A stretch of 64,000 nucleotides of DNA from Paenibacillus zeirhizosphaerae (GCF_030705605.1 NZ_JAPCKK010000031.1:1-64000), one strand, 5' to 3'; counted from the stretch's first letter, positions 44,669-53,152 are shown. The notes: generated by a model from the letters alone, not told the origin. Numbers and translations: made by a program.

Positions 44669-45499
44669 TTACCTGTTCACTACCCGTTCGATGTGGATCG
44701 TTAAGTAAAGCATCTCTTCATTCGTGAGCTCGTGCTCGTATTCCTTTTTGACGAATTTTTTGATTTTCTCCGTACAGCCCGCTGCCTCTATATGCTTCTC
44801 TTTAATCATCGTATATAAGGAATCATAGTTATTTTCATAATGGGTGCCTTTAAAGACACGCTGGGCAAAAAACTTCAAGTGTGTGATAAACCGGAAATAG
44901 CTTAAGGAATCCTCGTCAAATTCCGTTTTGAAATGATATTTCACAATCGTCATAATTTGCTGAATGAATTTGGTAATGTTCATGGTATTCACTACTTCTT
45001 CATTCATCTCGGCATTGATGATGTGAATCGCGATAAATCCAGCTTCGTCTTCGGGCAGCTCGATATTGAATTTCTGCTTTATTTGCTCCACTGCCTTCAG
45101 GCCAACCTGAAACTCCTCTTTATATAACTGCTTGATTTCCCACAGCAAAGCATTCTTGATTTCCAGGCCCTGCTGATGTCTTTCCATGGCAAAATTGATA
45201 TGGTCGGTGAGAGAAACGTAAATATTTTCGTTCAGCTTTTTACCCAAAGTATTCTTGGTATAGTCTATAATTTCTTCAACAACGACGACCAGATCGATGG
45301 GAACCTCACGCAAAAGCATTTTGAAATTATCGGATGTCTGTTTGTTCTTCAAAGCAAAGACCTTTTCGATCTTGTCCTCCTCCACGTCATCCCCAGGCTT
45401 TTTCTTAAAGGCCAGTCCTCTTCCCATCACTACCAGCTCAGCGCCATCCGCCTGATTGACGCTTATCACATTGTTGTTAATGACCTTTGCTATCTTCAC
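44669..45499 (-). CDS. licT: LicT/BglG-family transcriptional antiterminator
   Basis: The 276-residue protein has the N-terminal co-antiterminator RNA-binding domain (KIAKVINNNVISVNQADGAE, VVMGRGLAFKKKPGD) and two PTS regulation domains with the conserved histidines (LTDHINFAMERHQQGLEIKN; FIAIHIINAEM; ITHLKFFAQRVF; LTIHIERVVNR). LicT binds RAT RNA and prevents terminator formation when aryl-beta-glucosides are transported. A RAT/terminator lies in its own leader and another before bglA. The first codon is GTG. Confidence 0.95.
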   Translation of the reverse strand: MKIAKVINNNVISVNQADGAELVVMGRGLAFKKKPGDDVEEDKIEKVFALKNKQTSDNFKMLLREVPIDLVVVVEEIIDYTKNTLGKKLNENIYVSLTDHINFAMERHQQGLEIKNALLWEIKQLYKEEFQVGLKAVEQIKQKFNIELPEDEAGFIAIHIINAEMNEEVVNTMNITKFIQQIMTIVKYHFKTEFDEDSLSYFRFITHLKFFAQRVFKGTHYENNYDSLYTMIKEKHIEAAGCTEKIKKFVKKEYEHELTNEEMLYLTIHIERVVNR

Positions 45500-45577
45500 G
45501 ATCTTTCGCCCCCGTCTTTATATCCCAGCATCGCTGATCCTAGGATCATACCCTGTTTTTTCTCTGTATAAGCATAT

Positions 45578-45645
45578 AAAAAAAACCTAAGCAAAACAAA
45601 ATCAATAAGACCCTTTGGATCTTAACATTTTGTAGCTTAGGTTTT
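45578..45645 (-). terminator. LicT-controlled terminator in the licT leader
   Basis: On the minus strand AAAACCTAAGC and GCTTAGGTTTT are the arms, followed by a T run. The 5' arm overlaps the RAT element, so LicT binding should exclude the terminator. Confidence 0.85.
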
Positions 45646-45668
45646 GCCTGCACGAGCAGTAACAATCC
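45636..45668 (-). promoter_or_regulatory. Ribonucleic antiterminator (RAT) of licT
   Basis: The minus strand reads GGATTGTTACTG, a short loop, GCAGGCAAAACCTAAG, essentially the LicT/SacT-type RAT consensus. It overlaps the terminator arm. Confidence 0.9.
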
Positions 45669-45693
45669 TAATGCTATTCACTTAATTAAGTTA

Positions 45694-45731
45694 AGTATAT
45701 AGCGGATTCAAGAGGCATGTCAACGCTTTCA
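45694..45731 (-). promoter_or_regulatory. licT promoter with overlapping cre site
   Basis: TTGACA and TATACT are 18 bases apart on the minus strand. The cre sequence TGAAAGCGTTGACA (45718-45731) matches the CcpA consensus fully and overlaps the -35 hexamer, so glucose should repress licT through CcpA. Confidence 0.8.
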
Positions 45732-45740
45732 TTCAATACA

Positions 45741-45790
45741 AAATAAAAAAACAAAAACGAAAACCCTTATGCATTAAGGATCTTCGTTTT
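45741..45790 (-). terminator. Terminator of bglA
   Basis: On the minus strand AAAACGAAGATCCTTA pairs with TAAGGGTTTTCGTTTT and is followed by TGTTTTTTT. It separates bglA from the licT promoter. Confidence 0.8.
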
Positions 45791-45812
45791 GAAACCATCT
45801 TAGTCGGCAGGC

Positions 45813-47255
45813 CTACTCATGGCCTAAATTTGCGCCGTTGGATTGAATCACATTTTTGTACCAATGAAAGCTCTTCTTCTTTCTTCTCTCCAGGCTTCCC
45901 TTGCCTTCGTTATCCCGGTCCACATAAATATAGCCGTAACGTTTCTTCATTTCCCCGGAAGAAGCGCTCACGATATCGATTGGCCCCCAGCTGGTATACC
46001 CGATAATCTCGACCCCATCCTTGATGGCTTCGCCCATTTCAGCAATATGCCGCTGGAGGTAATCTATTCTGTAATCATCGTTGATCTCCCCATCAGGTGA
46101 AACTTCATCCGAGGCTCCAAGCCCGTTCTCCACCACAAACAGCGGTTTCTGGTAGCGGTCGTGCAACTGGTTGGCTGTAATGCGGAAGCCTTTCGGATCG
46201 ATCGTCCAGCCCCATTCGGACTTGGCCAGATAAGGATTAGCGACTGAACCGAAGACGTTGCCGCTGGTCATATTTTTGATGACTTCCGGATCGGTGCTCG
46301 TTGTCCGGCTGGAGTAGTAGCTGAATCCAATATAATCCACCGTATGATTTTTCAAAATGTCCGCATCTTCCGGCTCCATCACAATGTGCAGATTATGATC
46401 CTCGAAGAAACGTTTGGAATATCCTGGATATACTCCACGTGACTGAACGTCGATGAAGAAATAGGACTCACGATCCTTCTCCATTCCCTGGAAGACATCT
46501 TCCGGGTTGCAGGTATAAGGATAAAAGCTGCCCGCAGCGAGCATACAGCCGATCTTCCCGTCCGGAATGATCTCGTGGCATGCTTTCGTTGCCAGTGCGC
46601 TAGCAACCAACTGGTGGTGCGCTGCTTGGTACTGGATTTCCTTGATATTGTCCCCTTCCTTAAAGACGAGACCTGCACCCAGGAACGGAAGATGAAGCAG
46701 CATATTAATTTCATTAAAGGTCATCCAGTATTTCACTTTTTCTTTATAACGGTTAAACACAGTTTTGGCGTAGGTTTCAAACAGGTAGACAAGCTTGCGG
46801 TTTCTCCAGCTACCGTAGGTTTCGATCAAATGAACCGGCACATCAAAATGGGCCAGTGTCACAACTGGTTGAATGTTATGCTTGAGCATTTCATCAAACA
46901 GATCATCATAGAATTGCAAGCCAGCTTCATTCGCAGTCTCATCTTCTCCGCTCGGGAAAATACGAGCCCAGGAGATCGAGACACGCAAGGCCTTAAATCC
47001 CATTTCGGCAAATAAGGCCATATCCTCTTTATAGCGGTGATAGAAGTCGATCGCTTCGTGGGAAGGATAGAATTCTCCTTCCAGAGGAGTGAAAGCTGGG
47101 ACATTCCCCTTCATAATCGATCTTCTGTGTTCACCTGTAGGCAGTAAATCAACGATGGTTAAGCCTTTGCCGCCTGCAAGATAGGCTCCTTCCGCCTGAT
47201 TGGCGGCAATGGCTCCGCCCCATAGAAAATCACTAGGAAAGACGTTATTAGACAT
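45813..47255 (-). CDS. bglA: GH1 6-phospho-beta-glucosidase
   Basis: The 480-residue protein is glycoside hydrolase family 1: N-terminal FPSDFLWGGAIAANQAEGAY, acid/base Glu in YWMTFNEINMLLHLPF, nucleophile Glu in KPLFVVENGLGASDEV, and the C-terminal phosphate-recognition segment KKRYGYIYVDRDNEGKGSLE typical of 6-phospho enzymes. It should hydrolyse PTS-imported beta-glucosides such as salicin or cellobiose phosphates. AAAGGGG precedes the ATG. A LicT-type leader lies upstream. No PTS permease gene is in the window, so it must be encoded elsewhere. Confidence 0.94.
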   Translation of the reverse strand: MSNNVFPSDFLWGGAIAANQAEGAYLAGGKGLTIVDLLPTGEHRRSIMKGNVPAFTPLEGEFYPSHEAIDFYHRYKEDMALFAEMGFKALRVSISWARIFPSGEDETANEAGLQFYDDLFDEMLKHNIQPVVTLAHFDVPVHLIETYGSWRNRKLVYLFETYAKTVFNRYKEKVKYWMTFNEINMLLHLPFLGAGLVFKEGDNIKEIQYQAAHHQLVASALATKACHEIIPDGKIGCMLAAGSFYPYTCNPEDVFQGMEKDRESYFFIDVQSRGVYPGYSKRFFEDHNLHIVMEPEDADILKNHTVDYIGFSYYSSRTTSTDPEVIKNMTSGNVFGSVANPYLAKSEWGWTIDPKGFRITANQLHDRYQKPLFVVENGLGASDEVSPDGEINDDYRIDYLQRHIAEMGEAIKDGVEIIGYTSWGPIDIVSASSGEMKKRYGYIYVDRDNEGKGSLERRKKKSFHWYKNVIQSNGANLGHE

Positions 47256-47318
47256 AGTTAAATCCCCTTTGCTGAGTATTTGCTAAGCATGGAGGGCTGA
47301 ATAAATTTCTCAAATCCA

Positions 47319-47377
47319 ATAAAAAAACCTGAGCCGAAATTGAATACACGTGTTGTGTAATCAAGTCGATTCAGGTT
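47319..47377 (-). terminator. LicT-controlled terminator before bglA
   Basis: On the minus strand AACCTGA and TCAGGTT are the arms of an extended hairpin followed by seven T residues. It overlaps the RAT-like element. Confidence 0.75.
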
Positions 47378-47398
47378 ATGCCCTCTCGGTAACATTCC
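47371..47398 (-). promoter_or_regulatory. RAT-like element of bglA
   Basis: The minus strand reads GGAATGTTACCGAGAGGGCA followed by TAACCTGA. It keeps the TGTTAC and AACCT positions of RAT but differs from the licT element at several sites. Confidence 0.7.
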
Positions 47399-47421
47399 AT
47401 GAAACCTATTCACTTACGGTA

Positions 47422-47450
47422 ACTCTAACAACTATTTTAGGCAAAGTCAA
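47422..47450 (-). promoter_or_regulatory. Predicted promoter of bglA
   Basis: TTGACT and TAGAGT are 17 bases apart on the minus strand, upstream of the RAT-like element. Confidence 0.5.
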
Positions 47451-47603
47451 TAAGGAAGCGGATACACTGCCAGGAGACCTTGGTTATGTTTCCTTCTTCC
47501 GCAGCCAGCGATCCAAGCCATATAAAGTGTATAATATAAGTTGTATCAGGTTTTTATTATCAATTTATCCAACTGATGGTCGATATTATAAGGAGGTATT
47601 ATA

Positions 47604-48053
47604 TTGAACGAAACGGATCGGTACCTTACGGATGAAAATCTAAGAGTTTTCACCATGAAAAATTATTTTGTAGATTCCAGACACAGAAACGCAAAAACCC
47701 ATTGGAACTGGGCCGCATTTTTCCTGACCCCTTTTTGGCTGTTTTACAGAAAAATGTACCTGTTAGGCTTCGTCTATTTAATATTTACAATGCTGGTTCA
47801 GGAGCTTATACCATCCAGTCTGGCTGTTTTTATTATTAACTGGACGGTTTCCATTTTCATCGGGTTATTCGGTAATACCATCTACATCAAGCATGCGGAA
47901 AAAAAGATAACCCGCATCTGCGAAACTCATGACGATGATTTTGCGCGCATCCAGGAATTTTATGAACAAGGTGGTACGACCCTTAGAGCAAGCATCCTTA
48001 TTCCACTGGGAGTCGGTATGATCCATGCAGTTGTTGTCTATAGTTTTCTTTAA
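47604..48053 (+). CDS. DUF2628-like membrane protein
   Basis: The 149-residue protein starts at TTG with AAGGAGGT six bases upstream. It has a cytosolic N-terminus, then NWAAFFLTPFWLFYRKMYLL, the hallmark of DUF2628, two or three further hydrophobic segments, and a short helix after KKITRICETHDDDFARIQEF. Function unknown. It is a single gene. Confidence 0.75.
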   Translation: MNETDRYLTDENLRVFTMKNYFVDSRHRNAKTHWNWAAFFLTPFWLFYRKMYLLGFVYLIFTMLVQELIPSSLAVFIINWTVSIFIGLFGNTIYIKHAEKKITRICETHDDDFARIQEFYEQGGTTLRASILIPLGVGMIHAVVVYSFL

Positions 48054-48181
48054 GCCTCGGAAAAGGGCTTATTTCCTGACCCATGATATTTTGCTTCACA
48101 CGAATCAATGGTTGGCTAACAAGTAGAGCATTGAGCCATCCCAATTAAAGGAGAGATGAGACAGTAAGCACATCCACCCTA

Positions 48182-48279
48182 AGTTTTCAGCAGAGCTGAA
48201 CAATTCTATGATCGCAAGAGGAACTTCCGTTAAACGCGGTCTGGCTTCTGTGAATGTACGTCGATAGACGTTTTTCTTA
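48182..48279. repeat. Dispersed structured repeat, third locus
   Basis: Read on the minus strand, this matches the 31.3 kb repeat along about 98 bases, including CGTCTATCGACGTAC, CAGACCGC, GGAAGTTCCTCTTGCGA and TTCAGCTCTGCTGAAAA. It occupies the middle of the 48054-48416 interval, which otherwise shows no gene. Confidence 0.7.
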
Positions 48280-48425
48280 TGTTGATTCTTTTCGTGTTAC
48301 GTGAAAACAATGCGTATTCTGTGCGCTACGACGGTATCTGCGAATTCGATTGTAGGATATAATATTGAAGAGAGCATTTCCATGTCATTTTCGATTCGTA
48401 CTTAACGTGAAGGAAGGTGAACACC

Positions 48426-48692
48426 GTGAATTTTGTCAGAAAAATCACTCATAGCGACACACTCAAGCATATCGTCGATCTTCCAGAAGACATGCGCAAT
48501 CAGGATGTGGAATTAATTATTTTGCCTCTTCAAACTCCGTTTTTAGATCAATCACAGCTTTCTTATATTAGCGGTTCTTCACTTAGAGGGGCAGCCAGAG
48601 GGGCATTGAAACAATTTGCCAATTCAGACCTGCAGCAACATGAGAAAAATGCCTGGATAAAAGGTGTGCAGGAAAAACATGAACATCGTTGA
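48426..48692 (+). CDS. Probable antitoxin of a PIN-domain module
   Basis: A GTG at 48426 with AAGGAAGGTG six bases upstream gives 88 residues (MNFVRKITHS). The sequence HIVDLPEDMRNQDVELIILP resembles short AbrB- or Phd-independent antitoxin N-termini, followed by a helical tail (LRGAARGALKQFANSDLQQH) that could bind the toxin. It overlaps the downstream PIN gene by 14 bases, the layout expected of a type II toxin-antitoxin pair. The family is not firmly recognised. Confidence 0.65.
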   Translation: MNFVRKITHSDTLKHIVDLPEDMRNQDVELIILPLQTPFLDQSQLSYISGSSLRGAARGALKQFANSDLQQHEKNAWIKGVQEKHEHR

Positions 48693-49059
48693 TGCAAACC
48701 TTATTCTCCGGTATTTGCTTCAAGATGCTGTTCAGTTTATTGATCAGGCTAATGAGAAGATGGAACGTTACTCCATTTTTATTCCCAATGAAGTGATTGC
48801 CGAAGTCGTGTACGTACTTGAAAAAGTATACAAGGTGGATCGACCCCAGATTTATGATTCATTGCGGAATTTGCTGGGATACAGCAACATCACCACACAT
48901 GATCATTCTGTTCTGATTGAAGCGCTAAAAGTCTACAGCGAAATCAAAATTGATTTTGTGGATTCCCTGCTGTTTGCTTATTCAAAGATCGCCGGGCACA
49001 CTGTGTTTACTTTTGATAAGAAGCTTAATCGGATGCTTGAAGAGTTGCACAAGGCTTGA
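48679..49059 (+). CDS. PIN-domain ribonuclease toxin (VapC-like)
   Basis: The 126-residue protein begins MNIVDANLILRYLLQDAVQF, giving the first catalytic Asp; others are Glu in IPNEVIAEVVYVLEKVYK, Asp in IKIDFVDSLLFAYSKI and Asp in HTVFTFDKKLNRML. The four acidic residues of a PIN nuclease are thus intact, so it is likely an active RNase. It is translationally coupled to the antitoxin gene and lies just before the displaced groEL 3' end. Confidence 0.88.
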   Translation: MNIVDANLILRYLLQDAVQFIDQANEKMERYSIFIPNEVIAEVVYVLEKVYKVDRPQIYDSLRNLLGYSNITTHDHSVLIEALKVYSEIKIDFVDSLLFAYSKIAGHTVFTFDKKLNRMLEELHKA

Positions 49060-49141
49060 TGAAAAAGGCTCCCTCTCGGGAGCCTTTCATTATGGGGTAT
49101 TACAGGTTTTTTAGGCCTTTTGTTACATCATGCCGCCCATG
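49060..49141 (-). pseudogene. Displaced copy of the groEL 3' end and terminator
   Basis: These bases align throughout with 53353-53433: the stem with arms GGCTCCC/GGGAGCC, then GGTATTACAGG, then ACATCATGCCGCCCAT. On the minus strand this encodes MGGMM and a stop (TAA here, TGA in groEL). The homology ends abruptly at 49141. Reading it as an attachment-site-like duplication is inference. The stem at 49063-49088 also serves as a plus-strand terminator for the PIN gene. Confidence 0.75.
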
Positions 49142-49579
49142 AGACAAAAGCGTTTTTATGTGTTTTTCGAGTCTTTTTCTGGCGATTTTATCCGATATCC
49201 TTCAGAAATTAGTCCAATAAATACTTGTGAGTATGGTATGTGCGTAGAGTTCGTGGGCGAAATGTGGGCAAGTTGTGGGCACTAACATTAACCCCAATAG
49301 CGGGTCGGCACCCACTTACGCTAGCAAGACTCCCCTCGGGGGAACCATTTTAAATGAGTTTACACAAAAATATTGACAGACCCTAATCCAGCGAGCGAAA
49401 CCTCTAATCGACGGGATAGAGGCCATAGAATTTAAGCCTCTGGGGGGACAGGGGCTCCCACCATTATAGCAATTTGTCTCCATGTTTACTGTGTAAAAAG
49501 ATGCTAAATGCAAGCATCAAGGATAATGCTTCATACACTATCATAGCCGGAGGGTTCCCCGAGGCTTGGGAAAGATATA

Positions 49580-49885
49580 TTATTCGAGTACAGGTCGCAT
49601 AAAGCTTCTCTCATAACTCAAAATACATTTAGTATCCTCTGCAAATTTATATGCTTCTTGACATTCTGCATCTAAAAGCATTTTTCCTCGATACTCTTCA
49701 TATGCTGCTAGACTTGGGAATGTGAATAATGCATAAGCGATATTATTAGCACCCTCATGTGGAAGAAAATAGCCATGATGTGTACCGCCCAATTTATTAA
49801 CTAATCTAATCCATATTTTACCGTATTCCTCGAATTCATTTACTTTATAAGGATCAATAACATATTTCAGGTAACATGTAACCAT
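49580..49885 (-). CDS. NIPSNAP-family protein
   Basis: The 101-residue protein is a dimeric alpha/beta-barrel type: VTCYLKYVIDPYKVNEFEEY, GGTHHGYFLPHEGANNIAYA, FTFPSLAAYEEYRGKML and a C-terminal FMRPVLE. This is the NIPSNAP pattern, a small family with unclear function. It is a single gene on the minus strand inside the segment between the two groEL 3' ends. Upstream, 49142-49579 holds no gene that I can support. Confidence 0.85.
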   Translation of the reverse strand: MVTCYLKYVIDPYKVNEFEEYGKIWIRLVNKLGGTHHGYFLPHEGANNIAYALFTFPSLAAYEEYRGKMLLDAECQEAYKFAEDTKCILSYERSFMRPVLE

Positions 49886-49942
49886 TTAAAGTCCTCCTCA
49901 ACATTTTTTAGCAGTTTGTATAACATTACAATATTAAGTTAT

Positions 49943-50562
49943 GGCTCAACCTAAAAATTAGCGATAGATTTTTGACCCGAACGGCTTGGACATTTTCAAT
50001 GACGTAGCCGTCCGGGAGAGCTTCCTGATGCATTCGCTGTACGGTGCTGGAAGGTGCTTCTTGCATTCTTGCGCTATGAGCCGTCGTTGAACCCAATGCC
50101 CGATCTACGGTCTACTGATGAAAAAGCCTGCTATATCGTCGTTGTTTGGGGCTAAATTCATAGCTCCAAACAACGACGATGCGGCAATGGGAGCAAGCCA
50201 GCCGAAGAGAAGGAACATGCAAGAAGCAGTTTCTGCCAAAGACGCTCAGGTGCCGAACTTTACGCGTGATGTTTCAACCGTCACGCTTCACATTTTGCTT
50301 AGAGTTACAAATCGGGCAAGGCTGTTTGTCTTCCACAGGTAATGCCTCCAGATGGACCTCATGAGAATCCATGGAGACGATTTTGTGAAGTTGTAGCTCG
50401 GGTAATTCGATCAATTCGTTGATATACTGGAATGGCATCTGTCATATCCTTTTGTTGTTTGGTAGGACTTACAACAATACAGGATTTACAGATGTTTTTA
50501 CATTTTTTCCATCATTTTTACACGCAACTGAATTTCCCCACCGCTAATTTTGGTTTTGAGCC
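49943..50562 (-). mobile_element. Collapsed ISL3-family insertion sequence
   Basis: Imperfect 21-base terminal inverted repeats (GGCTCAACCTAAAAATTAGCG and GGCTCAAAACCAAAATTAGCG in reverse complement) bound 620 bases. From 50438 the minus strand encodes MPFQYINELIELPELQLHKI and PCPICNSKQNVKRDG, then an in-frame stop, then VRHLSVFGRNCFLHVPSLRL and ACSHC, the zinc-binding N-terminus of ISL3 transposases. The remaining catalytic part is missing, so the element is dead. No matching target duplication was seen. Confidence 0.8.
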
Positions 50563-50608
50563 AAATAAAGGTGGCAAAATTTTAATTATCTATGCGTAAG
50601 ATAACTTG

Positions 50609-53089
50609 CTATGCTAAGTGTGTGATAACAAGATGTGCTGAAACAGGTCTTGTTCCTCCAGCGAGAGGAGTAATAGTAAGTGCAGTGGAATTGCCAGCAG
50701 GATTTCGAACAGTCAGTATGGAGTTAATGACAGTCGTTTGCACTAAGGCCATTTCCACGATCTGTGATGTTCCTGTTGCACGTCCAACTACAGTATAGGC
50801 GAGATCCGCACCATTGAGTGTCAGGATTAGTTGTCCAGGTTCGGTTACGCTAACCTGAGAAAGCACCTGATAAGTCCCTATTGCCGCTAAATTAAAAGAG
50901 CTAGGACCGATTCGGGTAATAGTAGTTCCACTGGTAGGGCCATCTTGCGGAAAACTTACGTCTGTACCCGGAGCAACAGTAGCTGCATTATCAGGGGGCA
51001 TCAGGGCGAAGAAATCAGCAAAGCCCAATACCGTTCCGGCATCACCCGTTGCTCCGGTTGCGCCAGTAGCTCCTATTGCTCCCGCCGCTCCTGTCGCTCC
51101 GGTAACTCCGGCATCACCCGTTGCTCCTGTCACTCCTGTTGCGCCGGTAGCTCCTACTGCTCCCGCTGCTCCTGTCGCTCCAGTAACCCCGGCATCACCC
51201 GTTGCCCCGGTTGCGCCGGTAGCTCCTACTGCTCCCGCCGCTCCCGCCGCTCCTGTCGCTCCGGTAACCCCGGCATCACCTGGTGCTCCGGTTGCCCCGG
51301 TAGCTCCTACTGCTCCCGCCGCTCCTGTCGCTCCGGTAACTCCAGCATCACCCGTTGCCCCGGTTGCGCCGGTAGCTCCTACTGCTCCTGTCGCTCCGGT
51401 AACCCCGGCATCACCTGGTGCCCCGGTTGCGCCGGTAGCTCCTACTGCTCCCGCCGCTCCTGTCGCTCCGGTAACTCCAGCATCACCTGGTGCTCCGGTT
51501 GCCCCGGTAGCTCCTACTGCTCCTGCCTCTCCTGTCGCTCCAGTAACCCCGGCATCACCTGGTGCCCCGGTTGCGCCGGTAGCTCCTACTGCTCCTGCCT
51601 CTCCTGCCTCTCCTGTCGCTCCGGTAACTCCAGCATCACCCGTTGCTCCGGTTGCGCCGGTAGCTCCTACTGCTCCCGCCGCTCCTGTCGCTCCGGTAAC
51701 TCCAGCACCACCCGTTGCCCCTGTCACTCCTGTGGCGCCGGTAGCTCCTACTGCTCCCGCCGCTCCTGTCGCTCCGGTAACTCCAGCACCACCCGTTGCT
51801 CCTGTTGCCCCGGTTGCTCCTACTGCTCCCGCCGCTCCTGTCGCTCCGGTAACTCCAGCACCACCCGTTGCCCCTGTCACTCCGGTTGCCCCGGTAGCTC
51901 CTACTGCTCCTGCCTCTCCTGTCGCTCCGGCATCACCTGTCGCTCCGGCATCACCTGTTGCCCCGGTTGCGCCGGTAGCTCCTACTGCTCCTACTGCTCC
52001 TGTCGCTCCGGTAACCCCGGCATCACCCGTTGCTCCTGTCACTCCTGTGGCGCCGGTAGCTCCTACTGCTCCCGCCGCTCCTGTCGCTCCGGTAACTCCA
52101 GCACCACCCGTTGCCCCTGTCACTCCGGTTGCCCCGGTAGCTCCTACTGCTCCTGCCTCTCCTGTCGCTCCGGCATCACCTGTTGCCCCGGTTGCGCCGG
52201 TAGCTCCTACTGCTCCTACTGCTCCTGTCGCTCCGGTAACCCCGGCATCACCCGTTGCTCCTGTCACTCCTGTGGCGCCGGTTGCTCCTACTGCTCCCGC
52301 CGCTCCTGTCGCTCCGGTAACTCCAGCATCACCCGTTGCTCCTGTCACTCCTGTCGCTCCAGTAACCCCGGCATCACCTGGTGCCCCGGTTGCGCCGGTA
52401 GCTCCTACTGCTCCTGCCTCTCCTGTCGCTCCGGTAACTCCAGCACCACCCGTTGCTCCTGTTGCCCCGGTTGCTCCTACTGCTCCTGCCGCTCCTGTCG
52501 CTCCGGTAACCCCGGCATCACCCGTTGCACCTGTCACTCCTGTTGCGCCGGTAGCTCCTACTGCTCCCGCCGCTCCTGTCGCTCCGGTAACCCCGGCATC
52601 ACCCGTTGCACCTGTCACTCCGGTTACCCCTGTCACTCCTGTTGCGCCGGTAGCTCCTACTGCTCCTGCCGCTCCGGTAGCTCCGGTAACACCGGTACCA
52701 CCCGTTGGGCCTGTAGGACCGGTTGGGCCCGTGCCACCGGACGGATAACCCTCATAGTCGGTGGCACCAGTAGGCCCGGTCGGACCTTGTAATGTAGTCG
52801 CAGACAAAGCCATTTCCAATTTGTTGGTGAGCACCCACTCCTTCTTGACCGTTTCCCGGAGGGTCTTCCTCACACTTTCATTAATATTGAGCAGATCGCT
52901 AATGGTTGCATTCGGTGAAGTCACGCCTGGGAGAGTACCCAGTACGTATTGCAGCTTCTCCCCCTCTGCATTCAAAATATGACTCAGACCCAGTTCCTCC
53001 ATCGCTATTGATGAGATGATTAACGATATCGCTTCTTCTCTCGTCAATGTGATCGTTGGCGTTATGTTGGGCAAATTCGATTGGGACAT
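50609..53089 (-). CDS. BclA-like collagen-repeat spore surface protein
   Basis: The 826-residue protein has a 100-residue N-terminal domain (LPNITPTITLTREEAISLII, LSHILNAEGEKLQYVLGTLP), about 590 residues of Gly-X-Y repeats dominated by GAT, GVT, GDA and GAA triplets (a collagen-like stalk), and a C-terminal jelly-roll-like domain (FALMPPDNAATVAPGTDVSF, LAAIGTYQVLSQVSVTEPGQ) like the BclA head. Such proteins form hair-like filaments on spores. AAAGGAG precedes the ATG and a sigma-K-like promoter lies upstream. The repeat DNA is long and prone to slippage, so length may vary. Confidence 0.92.
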   Translation of the reverse strand: MSQSNLPNITPTITLTREEAISLIISSIAMEELGLSHILNAEGEKLQYVLGTLPGVTSPNATISDLLNINESVRKTLRETVKKEWVLTNKLEMALSATTLQGPTGPTGATDYEGYPSGGTGPTGPTGPTGGTGVTGATGAAGAVGATGATGVTGVTGVTGATGDAGVTGATGAAGAVGATGATGVTGATGDAGVTGATGAAGAVGATGATGATGGAGVTGATGEAGAVGATGATGAPGDAGVTGATGVTGATGDAGVTGATGAAGAVGATGATGVTGATGDAGVTGATGAVGAVGATGATGATGDAGATGEAGAVGATGATGVTGATGGAGVTGATGAAGAVGATGATGVTGATGDAGVTGATGAVGAVGATGATGATGDAGATGDAGATGEAGAVGATGATGVTGATGGAGVTGATGAAGAVGATGATGATGGAGVTGATGAAGAVGATGATGVTGATGGAGVTGATGAAGAVGATGATGATGDAGVTGATGEAGEAGAVGATGATGAPGDAGVTGATGEAGAVGATGATGAPGDAGVTGATGAAGAVGATGATGAPGDAGVTGATGAVGATGATGATGDAGVTGATGAAGAVGATGATGAPGDAGVTGATGAAGAAGAVGATGATGATGDAGVTGATGAAGAVGATGATGVTGATGDAGVTGATGAAGAIGATGATGATGDAGTVLGFADFFALMPPDNAATVAPGTDVSFPQDGPTSGTTITRIGPSSFNLAAIGTYQVLSQVSVTEPGQLILTLNGADLAYTVVGRATGTSQIVEMALVQTTVINSILTVRNPAGNSTALTITPLAGGTRPVSAHLVITHLA

Positions 53090-53124
53090 ATTTAATCTCT
53101 CCTTTCATTTCATTGAGTCTGATT

Positions 53125-53152
53125 AATATATGTCGCCATGGTTTCAGGGGTA
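53125..53152 (-). promoter_or_regulatory. Sigma-K-like promoter of the collagen-like gene
   Basis: On the minus strand ACC and CATATATTA (fits CATANNNTA) are 16 bases apart, 36 bases before the start codon. This fits late mother-cell expression. The rest of the 53090-53415 interval contains the groEL terminator and no gene. Confidence 0.5.

Noticed and set aside
49230..49285. Possible C-terminus of a phage integrase (frame ending GEMWASCGH)
   Set aside because: Upstream residues in that frame match no integrase motif; too short to support.
49340..49510. Possible end of an IS256-type element (TTTACACAAAAATATTGACA)
   Set aside because: Only one end-like sequence, no transposase and no paired terminus; too little to call.
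51000..52780. Possible CRISPR array or minisatellite
   Set aside because: The period follows Gly-X-Y codons and has no unique spacers; it is coding repeat DNA.
50945..52792. Long plus-strand frames across the collagen-like gene (Cys/Ser-rich and Pro-Val-Ala repeats)
   Set aside because: They are by-products of the GC-rich triplet repeat read in other frames; no ribosome site or domain, while the minus-strand frame has a clear N-terminal and C-terminal domain.
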